DNA of 64,000 nucleotides from Pollenia angustigena (lineage: Eukaryota; Arthropoda; Insecta; Diptera; Polleniidae): the NCBI GenBank assembly GCA_930367215.1, contig OV884058.1:106415802-106479801 (forward strand). The letters run 5' to 3'. A program made the translations under genes and the position numbers. Below, piece after piece: positions 10,647-21,005 of the stretch (position 1 is the stretch's first letter; each line of letters opens with the position of its first letter). Below the pieces are notes generated by a model that searched no databases, was not told the DNA's origin, and saw nothing but the letters and a program-made list of their open reading frames with translations.

Positions 10647-11196
10647 CAGGGCTGTGGAGTCGGAGTTGAAGTTTTTGTACCGGAGTCGATTCTAATATTT
10701 TTCAAAATAAAAGAAATTTAAGAGGATCTGCTTTAAAAATTTTAAAGTCTGAAAAAGCCCCAGTCTACTTTACATATGTAATAACTATATTAACTGCCTA
10801 TTTCACGATGTCACTCGAACGTTAACGTTCGCACAAATAGCATATAGAACAAAAACAAAATTAAAAAATTGGTTTTTGGTTTACATGTTATTTGTGCGAA
10901 CGTTAACGTTCGAGTGACATCGTGAAATAGGCAGTAAAGCTCAATGCGTAGTGTTAGAATTAAAATATCGATTTGAAATTTTAACAGAATCATTTTCTTG
11001 CTATATTTAACCATTTAAAAGGAACTGAATTAAAAAAAAGAGTTTAAAGTTAAATAAGGACTAGTCTCATATACATACATTTAGCATCAAGGTTAGAGTA
11101 GGAGTCGAAGTTTGAGTCGGAATTGAAGTCTTACTTAAAAAATTGTAGCGAATGAAGTCGGAGTTATGAGTTTTTCTTGATGACTCCACAGCCCTG
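10647..11196. mobile_element. hAT-type MITE with CAGGGCTGTGGAGTC ends, copy 1
   Basis: Both ends carry CAGGGCTGTGGAGTC in inverted orientation. The flanks are CTTTACTC (10639-10646) and CTTTACAC (11197-11204), an 8-bp duplication with one mismatch. It is rich in GGAGTCGGAGTT-like subrepeats. The inverted copy at 59561-59927 lacks the nested MITE 10794-10934. Confidence 0.85.
10794..10934. mobile_element. 141-bp palindromic MITE (TAA duplication)
   Basis: Arms of about 50 bp start CTGCCTATTTCACGATGTCA and surround a short AT-rich loop. Each arm contains the palindrome GAACGTTAACGTTC. TAA flanks it at 10791-10793 and 10935-10937. The copy at 59561-59927 supplies the empty site next to AGCTCAATGCG. 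Confidence 0.88.
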
Positions 11197-11265
11197 CTTT
11201 ACACTAACATCATATAAGAGTTAATGCAAAACTTTTATGTCTGTTGTGGACGGGGTGTTAGAGTT

Positions 11266-12529
11266 CACGAAAAAAATTTAATTAAACATGTAGGATAAAT
11301 CAATCGGATCTTCTGATTAAAAAAAAAAAAAAAAATGATTTTGTGTTGCAAGTTTACATACTAATACAAAGTATTACGACTTTGTAGAATCAAAATATTA
11401 TGTAGTTCTCTTCGTGTTTAAGAAAAGAGAACAAAAGACTGTTGTAAGTATTTTTCATGTTTACACGGATGTTGTAAATAAATCAAAGCAAAGATATTTA
11501 ACAGCTGAGTTAATAATAAAAAATGCTGATGGTTACAGTTCTACAACAATTACGAAAACATCACGAATATTTCCTGACTTGATTATGATTGTTTTTGAAT
11601 TTGTATAAAAATTTTAACTTCTTCAATATATTCTGCTAGTGCTGCCAATGAATACACCCCTGGTCTGATGAAAATACTCAAGTTTCTTTAATGGTTTAGA
11701 GAATAAACCTTTACCGACCACTTGTCGAATTTTGTATCCGTATTCTCTTCTACTCAATAAATTTTGCTTTTATATGATAATTTTATTTTTATAATTAGAT
11801 TTTTTCATTCTACATCATTTCTTGATATGTCGTAATACATTGTATTACTATGTAAACATACCTTAAAAATAATGGAATACGTAAGACTTGTGTGATAGTG
11901 TTAACTAACCTTTAGGACCATTGCTAACAAAAAAAGCTTTTTACCCATATGTAGCATCTTGGGCATTATAAATTCTGTTATTATCGCAATAAAATTTTTG
12001 ATTAATAACGTTAAAACATTTGGCGATAATTTGTATGTTGTTGCGTTTACATATTAGGTAAACATTTACATTTTGTAAACTTTGATAAAAAAAATCAAAT
12101 TTTGCTAAAAATTTTTACATCAATTTCTACATTAACCAAATTTTAAAATTTTTCAGAATTTTTTTTTTTTTGTATTTTTAAAGCAACCTCAAAAAATTAA
12201 ATTTCAATAAATTTCAAATGTACCCATTAACATTTCTTTTATTTTTTAATTTAACCAACAAAAACACACATGGGGGCAGAGAGTCTTGTTAAAAATAAAG
12301 AAACATGAGACCCTTGTAAAAACAATAAATCTAATTTTTTTTCTTATTTGAAATTCTCAAGTAGTTTTATAATGATGATGTTGTTTTATTTTCTAATCTA
12401 TTTTTAAAAGAAATAGTATTTTGACACACAAGTGTCACTATTAATTACCTCATACTCTATACATATTTATTTCAATTTATCTTATTTTTTTTTTTAAATT
12501 TGTTTCTACTAAATATTTGTTTGTTTATA
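11266..12529. other. gene-free AT-rich DNA
   Basis: No gene or clear repeat is recognised. Confidence 0.4.
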
Positions 12530-12970
12530 AATGTCGCCTTAGCGCTAAAGAAGAAGTAAACAGACGAAAAATAAAAAACACATCATGCCACCGCACTTAC
12601 ATTGTGCCACATTGTTATATCGCTTGCTAAATGCTGTTGCCTTTAAGTGGCAGTAGTTTAAAGTGGCCGTAGCAGGGCAAATATGTCTGCTGCTGCATTC
12701 AAAACTCTAAAAGCTGGGGCACCCGAAACACAGACAAACAATTTTTTTTTACTTCCCGGTACCAATAAATTTTACTTGTGACACATTTTGACACGCACTT
12801 CACGCGTTTGCTCCTACAATTTCGACGGGTTCATGCGTGTGCAACTCATTTTATTGCTGCTGCACAAAAATGGATGAGATGATAAAGTGCTGCACATATT
12901 TAAAGTGCTACAGTTAAAAGACACATGCTGCTATTACAACAGCTTAAGGCTTATTGCTTTTTTGGTGTAA
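12530..12970. other. less AT-rich, apparently unique segment
   Basis: This segment is visibly less AT-rich and more complex than its surroundings, with GCTGCTGC and GTGGCAGTAG-type words. It shows no repeat match inside the window. It has no long open frame. It could be conserved non-coding DNA of a neighbouring gene, but nothing here proves that. Confidence 0.3.
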
Positions 12971-13579
12971 GAGTTTTTTATAAATACCAACAACAAGGTT
13001 TAATTGAATGAGGTCAGAGGAGGACTTTTATTTAAGGGGGATTTTATGGGGAAAGAGATACCAAGGCAACCTGTTTTTGTCGAATTTTTATTTTAAACGA
13101 AAAAAAACGCAATATGAATTTTGAATGTAGGTATTTCATTGAAAATTTTCATACACTTTTGTAGGCAAAAATTTGTATGAAAGAATTATTGAAAGTATTT
13201 TAGAAAAAGCTCTTGTAATTTTTATTTTGAAATCTAACTTTTAATTGAAATTATCATCCCAAACAGGGACTAAATTACTGGATTCAATATCGATCGAAGT
13301 TACAATACAATACAATTTAAATGGGAATTTCGATCGATACCGAATGTTTGTAAATTTCCCCCAGAACTTTTTTATGAATTTGTATTTCAATGATTTGTCT
13401 AATTAATTTGCCTTTATTAATTTTTATTAAACAGTTACCCTTAAACAAAGAATCTAATGAGGCTTTTTAAGCAGCATTTACTAGAAATTTGTTGAAACGT
13501 TGGTTTTTAATAAAAGTTAGTATCCTAAACCGAAATTTATTAGTTATCTATACGTCACCGTTTCATTAATAACTTCACC
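12971..13579. other. gene-free AT-rich DNA
   Basis: Nothing recognisable. Confidence 0.35.
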
Positions 13580-14715
13580 AAAAACTATGCTAAAACTTTT
13601 TACAGAAAAGTCTTAAAAAGCTTTTGCGAAACTTTGTTTTATACTTAAATAAATATGTATTAAAAATGCTTTTATAAATCCTCCCAATAGGGTTTATTTG
13701 AAAACTTTGCAAAAGCTCTTAATATAAAACTTTTACAAATTATTTTTGGAAAAAGCTTTTTATAGAAGATCTTTAAAAAGTATGTTTTTAAATAAAGTCA
13801 GTATCTGAAAGAAGTCTTTATAATATTTTTTCGGTAAGGTCACGTAAATAACTTAACGACTTTTAAAAGAAAATTTTCTCGGAAGTGTTTAAGAGAAGCT
13901 CATTATGGATAAAACATTTTTTTTTATTTTAATCCAGTATAGTTTTTTAAGAACTCTATCAAACTTACCTAGTTGAAAGCATTTTCTCATAAGTATTTTG
14001 AAAGTATGTAGTTACCTGCAATAAAATAGAAAAAATAAAAAAATTAATAAACTGTAAATTCGCAATAAGATAAAAATCGATATGTATAAGGCTTTTTAGT
14101 GCCCCTTGAAACATTTTTAAGCCATACTTTTTATTTCTTAAAGAAATCACAGCCTTTCAACAAAAAAGCTTTCAAAAAATGCTATTTTTTTAGATACTAC
14201 TTAAAAAAAGCTTCTAGTTCGCAGTAAAGCTTTTTACTTTTTACAGTAACCTTTTTTGCCATTTTAAATTCGAGTTGCTTAAACGCGTTTAAGAACCAAA
14301 ATGTGAACATAGCATTATATAAAATATTGTTTACATAATAAAAATGGAAAAAAAGAACGCTTTAACACAAAAAGTTTTTACTTAAAAAGCTTTTTTTTTT
14401 TCCAAAAAAGCTTTTTTTTAATTCAAAAAGATTTTTACTGAAATACTTATTTATAAACAGATTTTTTTGTTTTTTTTACGAACACCATTTGCTCTTAAAA
14501 GCTTTTTAAATTTTTTTCCAAATACGTTTCACTGAAACTTATTTTACAGAAAGCTTTTCAAGAAATGTATTTTAAAAAAAACAAAAAACTTTTACCTTTT
14601 TCAAAGAGATTTTTTTTATTAAAATTACACAAAACAGCTTTTATTAATGCTTAATTATAAGCTTTTATACATCTTTAGAAAAAAAAAGCTTCAACCAAAA
14701 AAGCTTTTAAAAGAA
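13580..14715. repeat. AAGCTTTT-rich low-complexity region
   Basis: The palindromic word AAAAGCTTTT and close variants recur many times on an A/T-rich background, densest at 14200-14710. Spacing is irregular, so it is not a simple tandem repeat. Confidence 0.6.
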
Positions 14716-14747
14716 AAATTTTTTTTTTTTTGGCGAACTTGTCAATC

Positions 14748-15662
14748 CAGTGTTGCCACTTTGTGGGTAATAACCCGAATTTGGTATAATTTTTACGGTC
14801 GTGGGTAGACCGTGGGTAATTTCTCTTAGGTGTCATTAAGGTATAATTTGAAATTTTTACTTCAGATGCCCAAATAAAATCAAGATTCGAATAAGTGTCA
14901 CATCGCACACATCGCCTTCATTTGTGAAAAAAGTTGCGTCATTTAAGTCATAAAGTCACCTTTAAGTTGCGAAAATCGATGGCTGATTTTCAAAGTATAT
15001 TTGGATAATTTGGTGGCGTTGTTCAAGCATGAATCTATTCATGATGATATGCCTGATCAAAAAGTGAAAACAGTATGGCTAAAAAGCATCCATGATAAAG
15101 CAATGACAAGAAACATTTTAAACCTTCCCAAGATATATCAACCAAATGTGGAAGTTAAACTCATTATTTTAGCAGTTTTATTTTATCAGCCATGTCACAG
15201 AGTACAATTCCGTTCGGAAACGGAGTTCATTCCGTATTTTGGTGCTTCAGAAAATGACGAAAAAATGTTTCGGAATGAAACCATTTTTGTTTTCATGAAC
15301 GGTATGGGAGTTGTCTGTATCTGAAAGGCCATAAAACTATCAAAATGCACTTTCCATCAACAAACAAATATGTTTTCTTCAATTCCGAACGGAATCATTC
15401 TGAACGGAATTGTACTCTGTGACATGGCCCTATGTTTTATTAATTTTTTTAAGTCTTTAATGTTATTTTTTGTTAATTTAAATAAAATTAATAGTTTGAC
15501 TAATATTGATCTTGTTTTAATGAGTTTGTTGTGTTTTTGCTTCTTTGTGAATGTATTTTTATTAAATAAAACTTAAATTTTATATCAGGTGCAATTTCAT
15601 TTAAATCGGGTAATTTTGCTTCATCTCAAGTGTAATTTTGAATCTTGCTGGTGGTAACACTG
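14748..15662. mobile_element. hAT-like non-autonomous element, copy 2
   Basis: It has the same ends as the copy at 540-3013 and a perfect 8-bp duplication TGTCAATC at 14740-14747 and 15663-15670. Relative to copy 1 it lacks most of the middle, with the join just after CAAGATTCGA. It contains a foldback insert at 15189-15428. Open frames at 15001-15324 and 15370-15576 cross these junctions and are not real genes. Confidence 0.92.
15189..15428. mobile_element. 240-bp inverted-repeat element inside hAT copy 2
   Basis: A perfect 27-bp terminal inverted repeat (begins GCCATGTCACAGAGTACAAT) bounds the segment, with further GGAACGGA/TCCGTTC inner symmetry. The segment is absent from copy 1, whose sequence runs from GCAGTTTTATTT straight into AATGTTTTATTAA. 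The target duplication is uncertain. Confidence 0.8.
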
Positions 15663-15670
15663 TGTCAATC

Positions 15671-16554
15671 CTTCCTACACCACAACTTTTCTAAATGACC
15701 TTACAGTGTATTTTCGACTCATACAAATAACAGACGATAAATAAATTTTTCTGCATTTCTCTCAAAGCGACTATCAACATCCCATTTAAACAGATATGCA
15801 CACATTCATAAAAGTCTAAATTCCAAAAACAACAACAATTAGTATCCGAGATTTAAAATAATGTTGACAAATATTGTTTGCTGTTGATGTGACCTCCTAA
15901 AATGAAAGACACAATCTGCGTGACATATGAAACATTAAAATCAAATGACATAATAACTGTAAACGATAACAACGAGTGTTTCTTTCATACATCAAAAAAA
16001 AAAAAAAAAATATTTTATAATAAATAATAAAATTTTACCTAAATGCTCCATTGTGGGGGAAAAGTTGATGGCATGTTTTACAAATTACATTCACATTTAA
16101 AGAACAATGCTAATAAAAAAATCGTTGGCGTTTTGTTATTCGTGTTTTTTCTGGTTCATTTAAATGCAGCAAATTAAAATTATAAATAAATAATGATTTT
16201 TTTGTTGGATTTACAACATACATACATTTTATATATGTTTTGATTTTTTTTATGGTTCAGATTAAATTTGATATATTTTTTACGAGTTTTGTGGTTTTTC
16301 TTTGGGATGAAATTTAATCCCAGGTTGAAGTTGAATATATTTATACAAATGAGGTTCATTTTTCGTATAAAAAGTTTTTAAACTGTTACCATTTTGAACT
16401 CTTTCACTCTTCATAGAGTAAATAGTTAAATTATTTACACATTTTCATTCAAATGTCCCTCATACGATTTTTCACATTCTAGAAAACTTTTCTCATACAA
16501 AGAGTTTTTCCTTTGCTCGTTTAAAATTAGAATTTTTTTAAATAATTCTGTCCC
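15671..16554. other. gene-free AT-rich DNA
   Basis: No recognisable gene or repeat, apart from an A run near 15992-16008. Confidence 0.4.
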
Positions 16555-16685
16555 AACTGAAGTTGAGTTGCCAGCAGCGAAATCATGCAACGCCGCTCAT
16601 GTTGAAATATAAAATTTTTTTTTATTTTTTTATTTAAACATGAGAGGTGCTGCCTGATTTCGCTGGTGGCAACTCGACTTCAGTT
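16555..16685. mobile_element. hairpin MITE-like element
   Basis: Arms of about 49 bp start AACTGAAGTTGAGTTGCCAG, with a few mismatches, and surround an AT-only loop of about 33 bp. No clear target duplication is seen. Confidence 0.7.
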
Positions 16686-16689
16686 AAGT

Positions 16690-16995
16690 TGTCATCCGTA
16701 ATCTCCATTAAATTGCAATAAAATAAGCTTGGACCAAATTTAATCGAAAAAAACAGAATATTAAAGACACTGTATAGGCACAAAAGCTCTATTTCGGAAA
16801 GAAGCTTGTATTGGGGCTATATGAAATTATGACCCATTTTTACTATCTATTTTCAATAGGCTTCGCCCCAGTGACTATGTACTAAATTTCATCAAATTAT
16901 CTCCAAGATGCGACCTGTACTTTGAGGACAACATTTAAATCGACAGCCAGCTAGCCAGCATGCCGCTTGAACGGACATCGTTAAAAAAAGTGATT
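16690..16995 (-). repeat. TATACCC repeat remnant
   Basis: The reverse complement aligns with the inner part of 35293-35741: the CCCATTTTC/AATAGGCTT phrase, TTCATCAAATTATCTCCA, and an ACGGACATCGTT end followed by AAAGTGATTC. It is truncated at both ends. Confidence 0.65.
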
Positions 16996-16997
16996 CT

Positions 16998-17210
16998 TAT
17001 ATACATATGAGAAATTTATCAATGTAACGCTCAATATATTTTAGTACGAATTTCTTATTTTTTCACAATACAAACCAGATGTTAACTTTTTTGGCGGTTT
17101 TGAAATTAACAGATAAATTATATACATATACAAATTTTAGAAATGCAACGTTCAATACATTTTTGTAAGAATTTCATATTTTTTGACAATACACAGTAAA
17201 TGTTTAATTT
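16998..17210. repeat. two-copy tandem duplication, about 120 bp
   Basis: TATATACAT...GAAATTT...AACGCTCAATAT...CACAATACA recurs after about 120 bp with substitutions. It sits beside the start of old repeat copy B. Confidence 0.6.
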
Positions 17211-18454
17211 AACATAAAATCCTGAATTACACAATAAAATCAGAGAATTTAAAACATTTTGGATAACACTCAGTACATTTTTCAGGTAACAAATCATGAT
17301 CGATCAATAAAACCTTTTGCAATATAACAATATTTCATAAATTCAAAAATCTTTTAAACATTTAATACGCTTCCAACTATTAAACTGAGTAATAAAGCAT
17401 AATATAAAAGAATAACGCTCAATACACGAAACCTAGGACAACAATGCAAATGATTAAAAAAAATTAAAATTAGTATTATTTTCCATATATTTGATGTGTA
17501 AAATAACAAAATCAAATGCAAATATTTTAAAACTGCTATATATTTACCCTCGGACTTTATGCAATTCATAGATTCTTAAACTATGTTCACATTATGTGTA
17601 TTTGTCATGTGGAATGACACTTTTCCACCCACATGTGATTTCATGTGTATGTCAAAATCTGAGTTTTACATAAGGTTTATAATTTACATGTTCACATGTT
17701 GGTATGTAACGTATATTTGGCATAACCTATCAAAAATCAAAAAATGCATTTCAAATAATAAATTTGTGTATTTTTTATCTTTTGTATTATTTATTTGGCG
17801 GCATGAAATAACCCCCCACGAAATAAGTCCCCAAAAAAATTATGAAATAAACCCCCAATTTTAAAATGAAATGAAGCGCCAACGAAATAAAATAACAAAT
17901 CAAAATAAAATGCATCCACAAAAATTGGGGAGTTGTTTCATTTCAAGTACATATCGCATTTCAATTCCTGAAATGAAATAAATCCCCAAAAAGTATTCAA
18001 AACATCCAATTTATTCAAAATATAGATTTATTTGGATGTAGTGTTATAAAGCCATATGGCCTTATTTCTTAATGGAATGAGAAATGAAATCATATGGCTT
18101 TGTTGCCTACACCCAAGTGCAATATCACCATAATCGTTTAGTAACCAAAGTGGAAATAACGCCATAACAGTGTAATTGTTTTTAATTTTTGCCACCACAA
18201 AAATTTTGTTAATACAAAACAGCTGATGTTAGATGCTTTGTCACTTAGACGATATGTACAAATTTTACATGTTAAAAAGGGCGGTGCGCAAAATGACTCC
18301 AGGAAATATGGCCCCAAATAAAATTACAATTTTTACTTTGTGGCAATTTTTCGTCTACTAATGAAAAATCCAAATTTTAAGAAATTAAAAATCTCCACAA
18401 ACATTTTTACACAAATTTTTTAAAATTCTAATTCTTATACCAAAGTAGAGAAAA

Positions 18455-18780
18455 TCCTTGCCGGTTATGCAGAGATGCTTTAGTTAGCGAAGCCGGTGTT
18501 TGTTATACCATATAGGAAAAAGAGAAGTCAGTGTTCGATATACCATAGAAAAGAAAAGCCTTGCGCCCGGCCAAAGGACGGCTATGTAGTGCAACTTAAG
18601 TATGCGAAGCTAGTATTCGTTATACCAAAGAGAAGACAATTCTTGCACACGGCCGAAGGCCGGCTATATAGAGAAGTTTTGTTCGCGAAGCCAGTGTTCG
18701 TTATACAATAGAGAAGCAAATTCTTGCGGCCGGCCGAATGCCGGCTATGCAGAGAAGCTTTAGTTAGCGAAGCCGGTTTT
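18455..18780 (+). repeat. irregular tandem repeat with GCGAAGCCGG and CCGGCCGAAGG
   Basis: About four diverged units carry TTAGTTAGCGAAGCCGGT, GTTATACCATA and CCGGCCGAAGGCCGGC words, spaced roughly 75-115 bp. The same unit recurs at 43470-43556 and 43955-44125. Open frames through it are by-products. Confidence 0.7.
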
Positions 18781-18839
18781 TGTTTTGGTAAAATAAGTTT
18801 CTTTAAAAATAGTTTTGTTGGTTTTTTGCAAATTGGGTA

Positions 18840-19190
18840 ATTTTTTTTTTTTTTTTTGAAAAATTCGTTTTTGCTTTTTGGGTCATTTTTCATTTTTTTT
18901 GGGCCCTTTTTCGTTTTGTTTGGGCAAAATTTCACATTTAACTGTTTGGGTCATTTTTCATGTTCTTTTTGGCGATTCTTCATTTGGGCGATTTTTAATA
19001 TTTTTTTTTTGGGCCATTTTTCTTTGGGCGATATTTCCTACAGCCTCATATTTAATTTTATTTTTAGGGTTATTTTTCATTTTTTTGGTGTAGTTTTTCA
19101 TTAAAAAAATGGGGCCATATTGCATTATGAAAAATCGCCCCAAATTTGGGGCCAATTTTCATTTATTTTTTGGGGACATATTTCGCAGCG
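18840..19190 (+). repeat. GGGCGATTTTTC / TTTGGGCC low-complexity zone
   Basis: T-rich sequence with phased words such as TTTGGGTCATTTTTCAT and GGGCGATATTTCCTACAGCC. Near-identical zones occur at 42690-42890 (inverted), 43557-43745 and 44220-44560. Confidence 0.7.
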
Positions 19191-19344
19191 CCGTTAAAAA
19201 GTTACAATCCACATGACAAATACGCGTAATGTGAACATAGCTTTAATGTAGAACAGATACAGCAAGTTAACAAGTATTTTCGTTCCTTGTTTTTGACACA
19301 TTATAGACAGTCTTATCCTTAAAAAAGCTTATGTATATTTTAGG

Positions 19345-20653
19345 GTATTTATTTAATCGACCTTTTGCTTTAATCGGTTAATCGCTCGATTAATTAACCG
19401 AGGTTTCGGTTTAATCGGTTAATAATCGGTTAATTTTGTTTTTGATCGGTTAACCAATAAATCAAGTTTTTTTATAAATTAAGTAATTTCCATATATAAA
19501 AATGCATTAATTGTTTATTATTTGGAGTTTATTAGTAAAATAAAACAATAACATACCAAACATTACAATTCTTGAACTAAAACGAGCAAACAAAAAAACA
19601 ATTCATAAATATGTAACATGCATTTTTTCAATTAATACACAAGCTGTGCTGTGCTGTGCTATCAAGTCATATCGTCATAATATCCTATTAATATTCCACA
19701 ATTGTAAAATAAATAAAAATAAAAATGTTAATGCTGAGTTCATTGATTCGTCATAACTGTACAGTAGAAATCTAAATTATAAGCGGTAGCCCACAACAGT
19801 CAAATCGTTGGCTTATTATGCAAACCTGCAAACTCACTTTCAGCACATTTTGCAGCAGCCGTATTCCGTAATTCGTTAAAGCTAAATCTCTATCGCTAAA
19901 AATCTATAAAGTTGATTTAGCAATTTTTGGCTACAAATGTAATTCAGTAACGTGCATTGCTAAATTTGGCAATGCAATACAAATTTAATTTGCCACAATT
20001 TTAGCTTTTAGTGCCATCGCTAAAAATTTTTAATTTTGTTTTCTCTAAGAAATTTTAGCGATCGAGATTTAGCTTAAGCTAAGCGAATTACAGAATACGG
20101 CAGCTGGAGAGACAAAAAACTTTTTATTTTGCAGCTTGATAGAAAATTAAAAATACAGCCAATTTTACACACTTCAAGACATAAATAGAAGAAAAACTAC
20201 ATAACAATTGGATTAAGCCGGTTTGCATATTAAGCCGACGATATATATTTCTTGTAATTATATTAAGACATAAGACTTTATAACTACCTTGTGAATCACC
20301 CAAATATGTAATTTGATTTAAATGGTTATAACTAAAGCGATTCTTTTCTTTAGTTTTGACAAAATTTGACTTGGAAAAAATTCTTTTACTTATCGAAGAT
20401 CAAAGTGCTCCAAATACTCCATTATGACATTAGAGTTTTTAAAATTTTTAACACTTCTAATTGTTTCGGTTAATTCTGTTAAAAGACTGATATGAGAAGA
20501 TATGTATGAGAAGCTTGAAACAAAAAAAAGGTGTTGTCAATCAAACATTTAATTCATTTTTCGCCACATTCATGCTGATCGATGATGAAGATAAAAAAAA
20601 ATTGAAAAACGTTATAATTTTAGTCACCGATCGGCGGAAAATGGTTTGTTTGC
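19345..20653. repeat. ATCGGTTAAT-repeat DNA left of the retrotransposon
   Basis: AATCGGTTAATCG-like words cluster at 19360-19450 and again, partly inverted, at 26335-26385. They could be the subterminal repeats of one element into which the retrotransposon inserted. Clear ends are not resolved. The rest is AT-rich and gene-free except for the MITE at 19858-20101. Confidence 0.45.
19858..20101. mobile_element. 244-bp inverted-repeat MITE
   Basis: The ends GCCGTATTCCGTAATTCG and its inverse (one mismatch) continue into about 45 bp of imperfect arms containing AGCTAAATCTC. No clear target duplication is seen. Confidence 0.7.
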
Positions 20654-20667
20654 ATAAAAAAATATTT

Positions 20668-21005
20668 CCACCACTATTATGGATAACAATCTTGAAGCGA
20701 TGTGGTGGCTTAAGTCTTGGCTGTGGTTCGTGTCTTGGCCCGGGCATTTTGCCAGCAACTGGTGACTCCCGAGGCGAAGGCAAGGAACTTAAAGGCCTTG
20801 GCGACGAAAAGTTATCCATCCCCTAAACCGAGGTGTTATGCGACCCGTGCCTATCGGTTGGTTTGCAGTCAGGGGTTACCGACTGTATTAGTACGGAGCT
20901 TTGCTGATACCTGGGCACCTCAGCAAATAGACCACGCCCTTACCACGTTAATGGGGGCTATGACGTGGTGGACCTTTCAATTCCCCTACACTCGTGGGAC
21001 CAAAA
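20668..21005 (+). promoter_or_regulatory. 5' UTR / presumed internal promoter of the retrotransposon
   Basis: GC-richer leader between the left target duplication and the ORF1 ATG. Non-LTR elements of this kind carry an internal promoter here; no individual promoter motif is claimed. Confidence 0.5.

Larger units (their letters stand above)
10400..11265. mobile_element. possible outer inverted-repeat element around the 10.6-kb hAT
   Basis: CCGTCCACAACAAACAAAAG near 10412 is inverted as CTTTTATGTCTGTTGTGGACGG near 11232. The arms bracket the hAT MITE 10647-11196. The arms are imperfect and I cannot fix the ends. Confidence 0.4.
17581..19240. mobile_element. 1.66-kb inverted-repeat element built of short repeats
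   Basis: The ends CTATGTTCACATTATGTGTA and its inverse (TACGCGTAATGTGAACATAG) form a terminal repeat of about 33 bp. Copy A is continuous at the matching place (about 7868-7885), which supports insertion. The interior holds three repetitive zones: GAAATAACCCCC-like words (17800-18000), a GCGAAGCCGG/CCGGC unit (18455-18780) and GGGCGATTTTTC-like words (18840-19190). No protein is recognisable. The flanks CTTAAA and CTTTAA are a weak target-duplication candidate. Confidence 0.75.

Noticed and set aside
15001..15324. 107-codon frame inside hAT copy 2
   Set aside because: Runs across the junction with the 240-bp insert; the matching stretch of copy 1 is broken by stops.
18496..19155. Several short open frames on both strands in the GGGCGATTTTTC and CCGGC zones
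   Set aside because: Low-complexity translation (Phe/Gly/His/Lys repeats) that recurs wherever the DNA repeat occurs.
20506..20826. 106-codon frame upstream of the retrotransposon ORF1
   Set aside because: Crosses the left target duplication, so it fuses flanking DNA to the element's leader.
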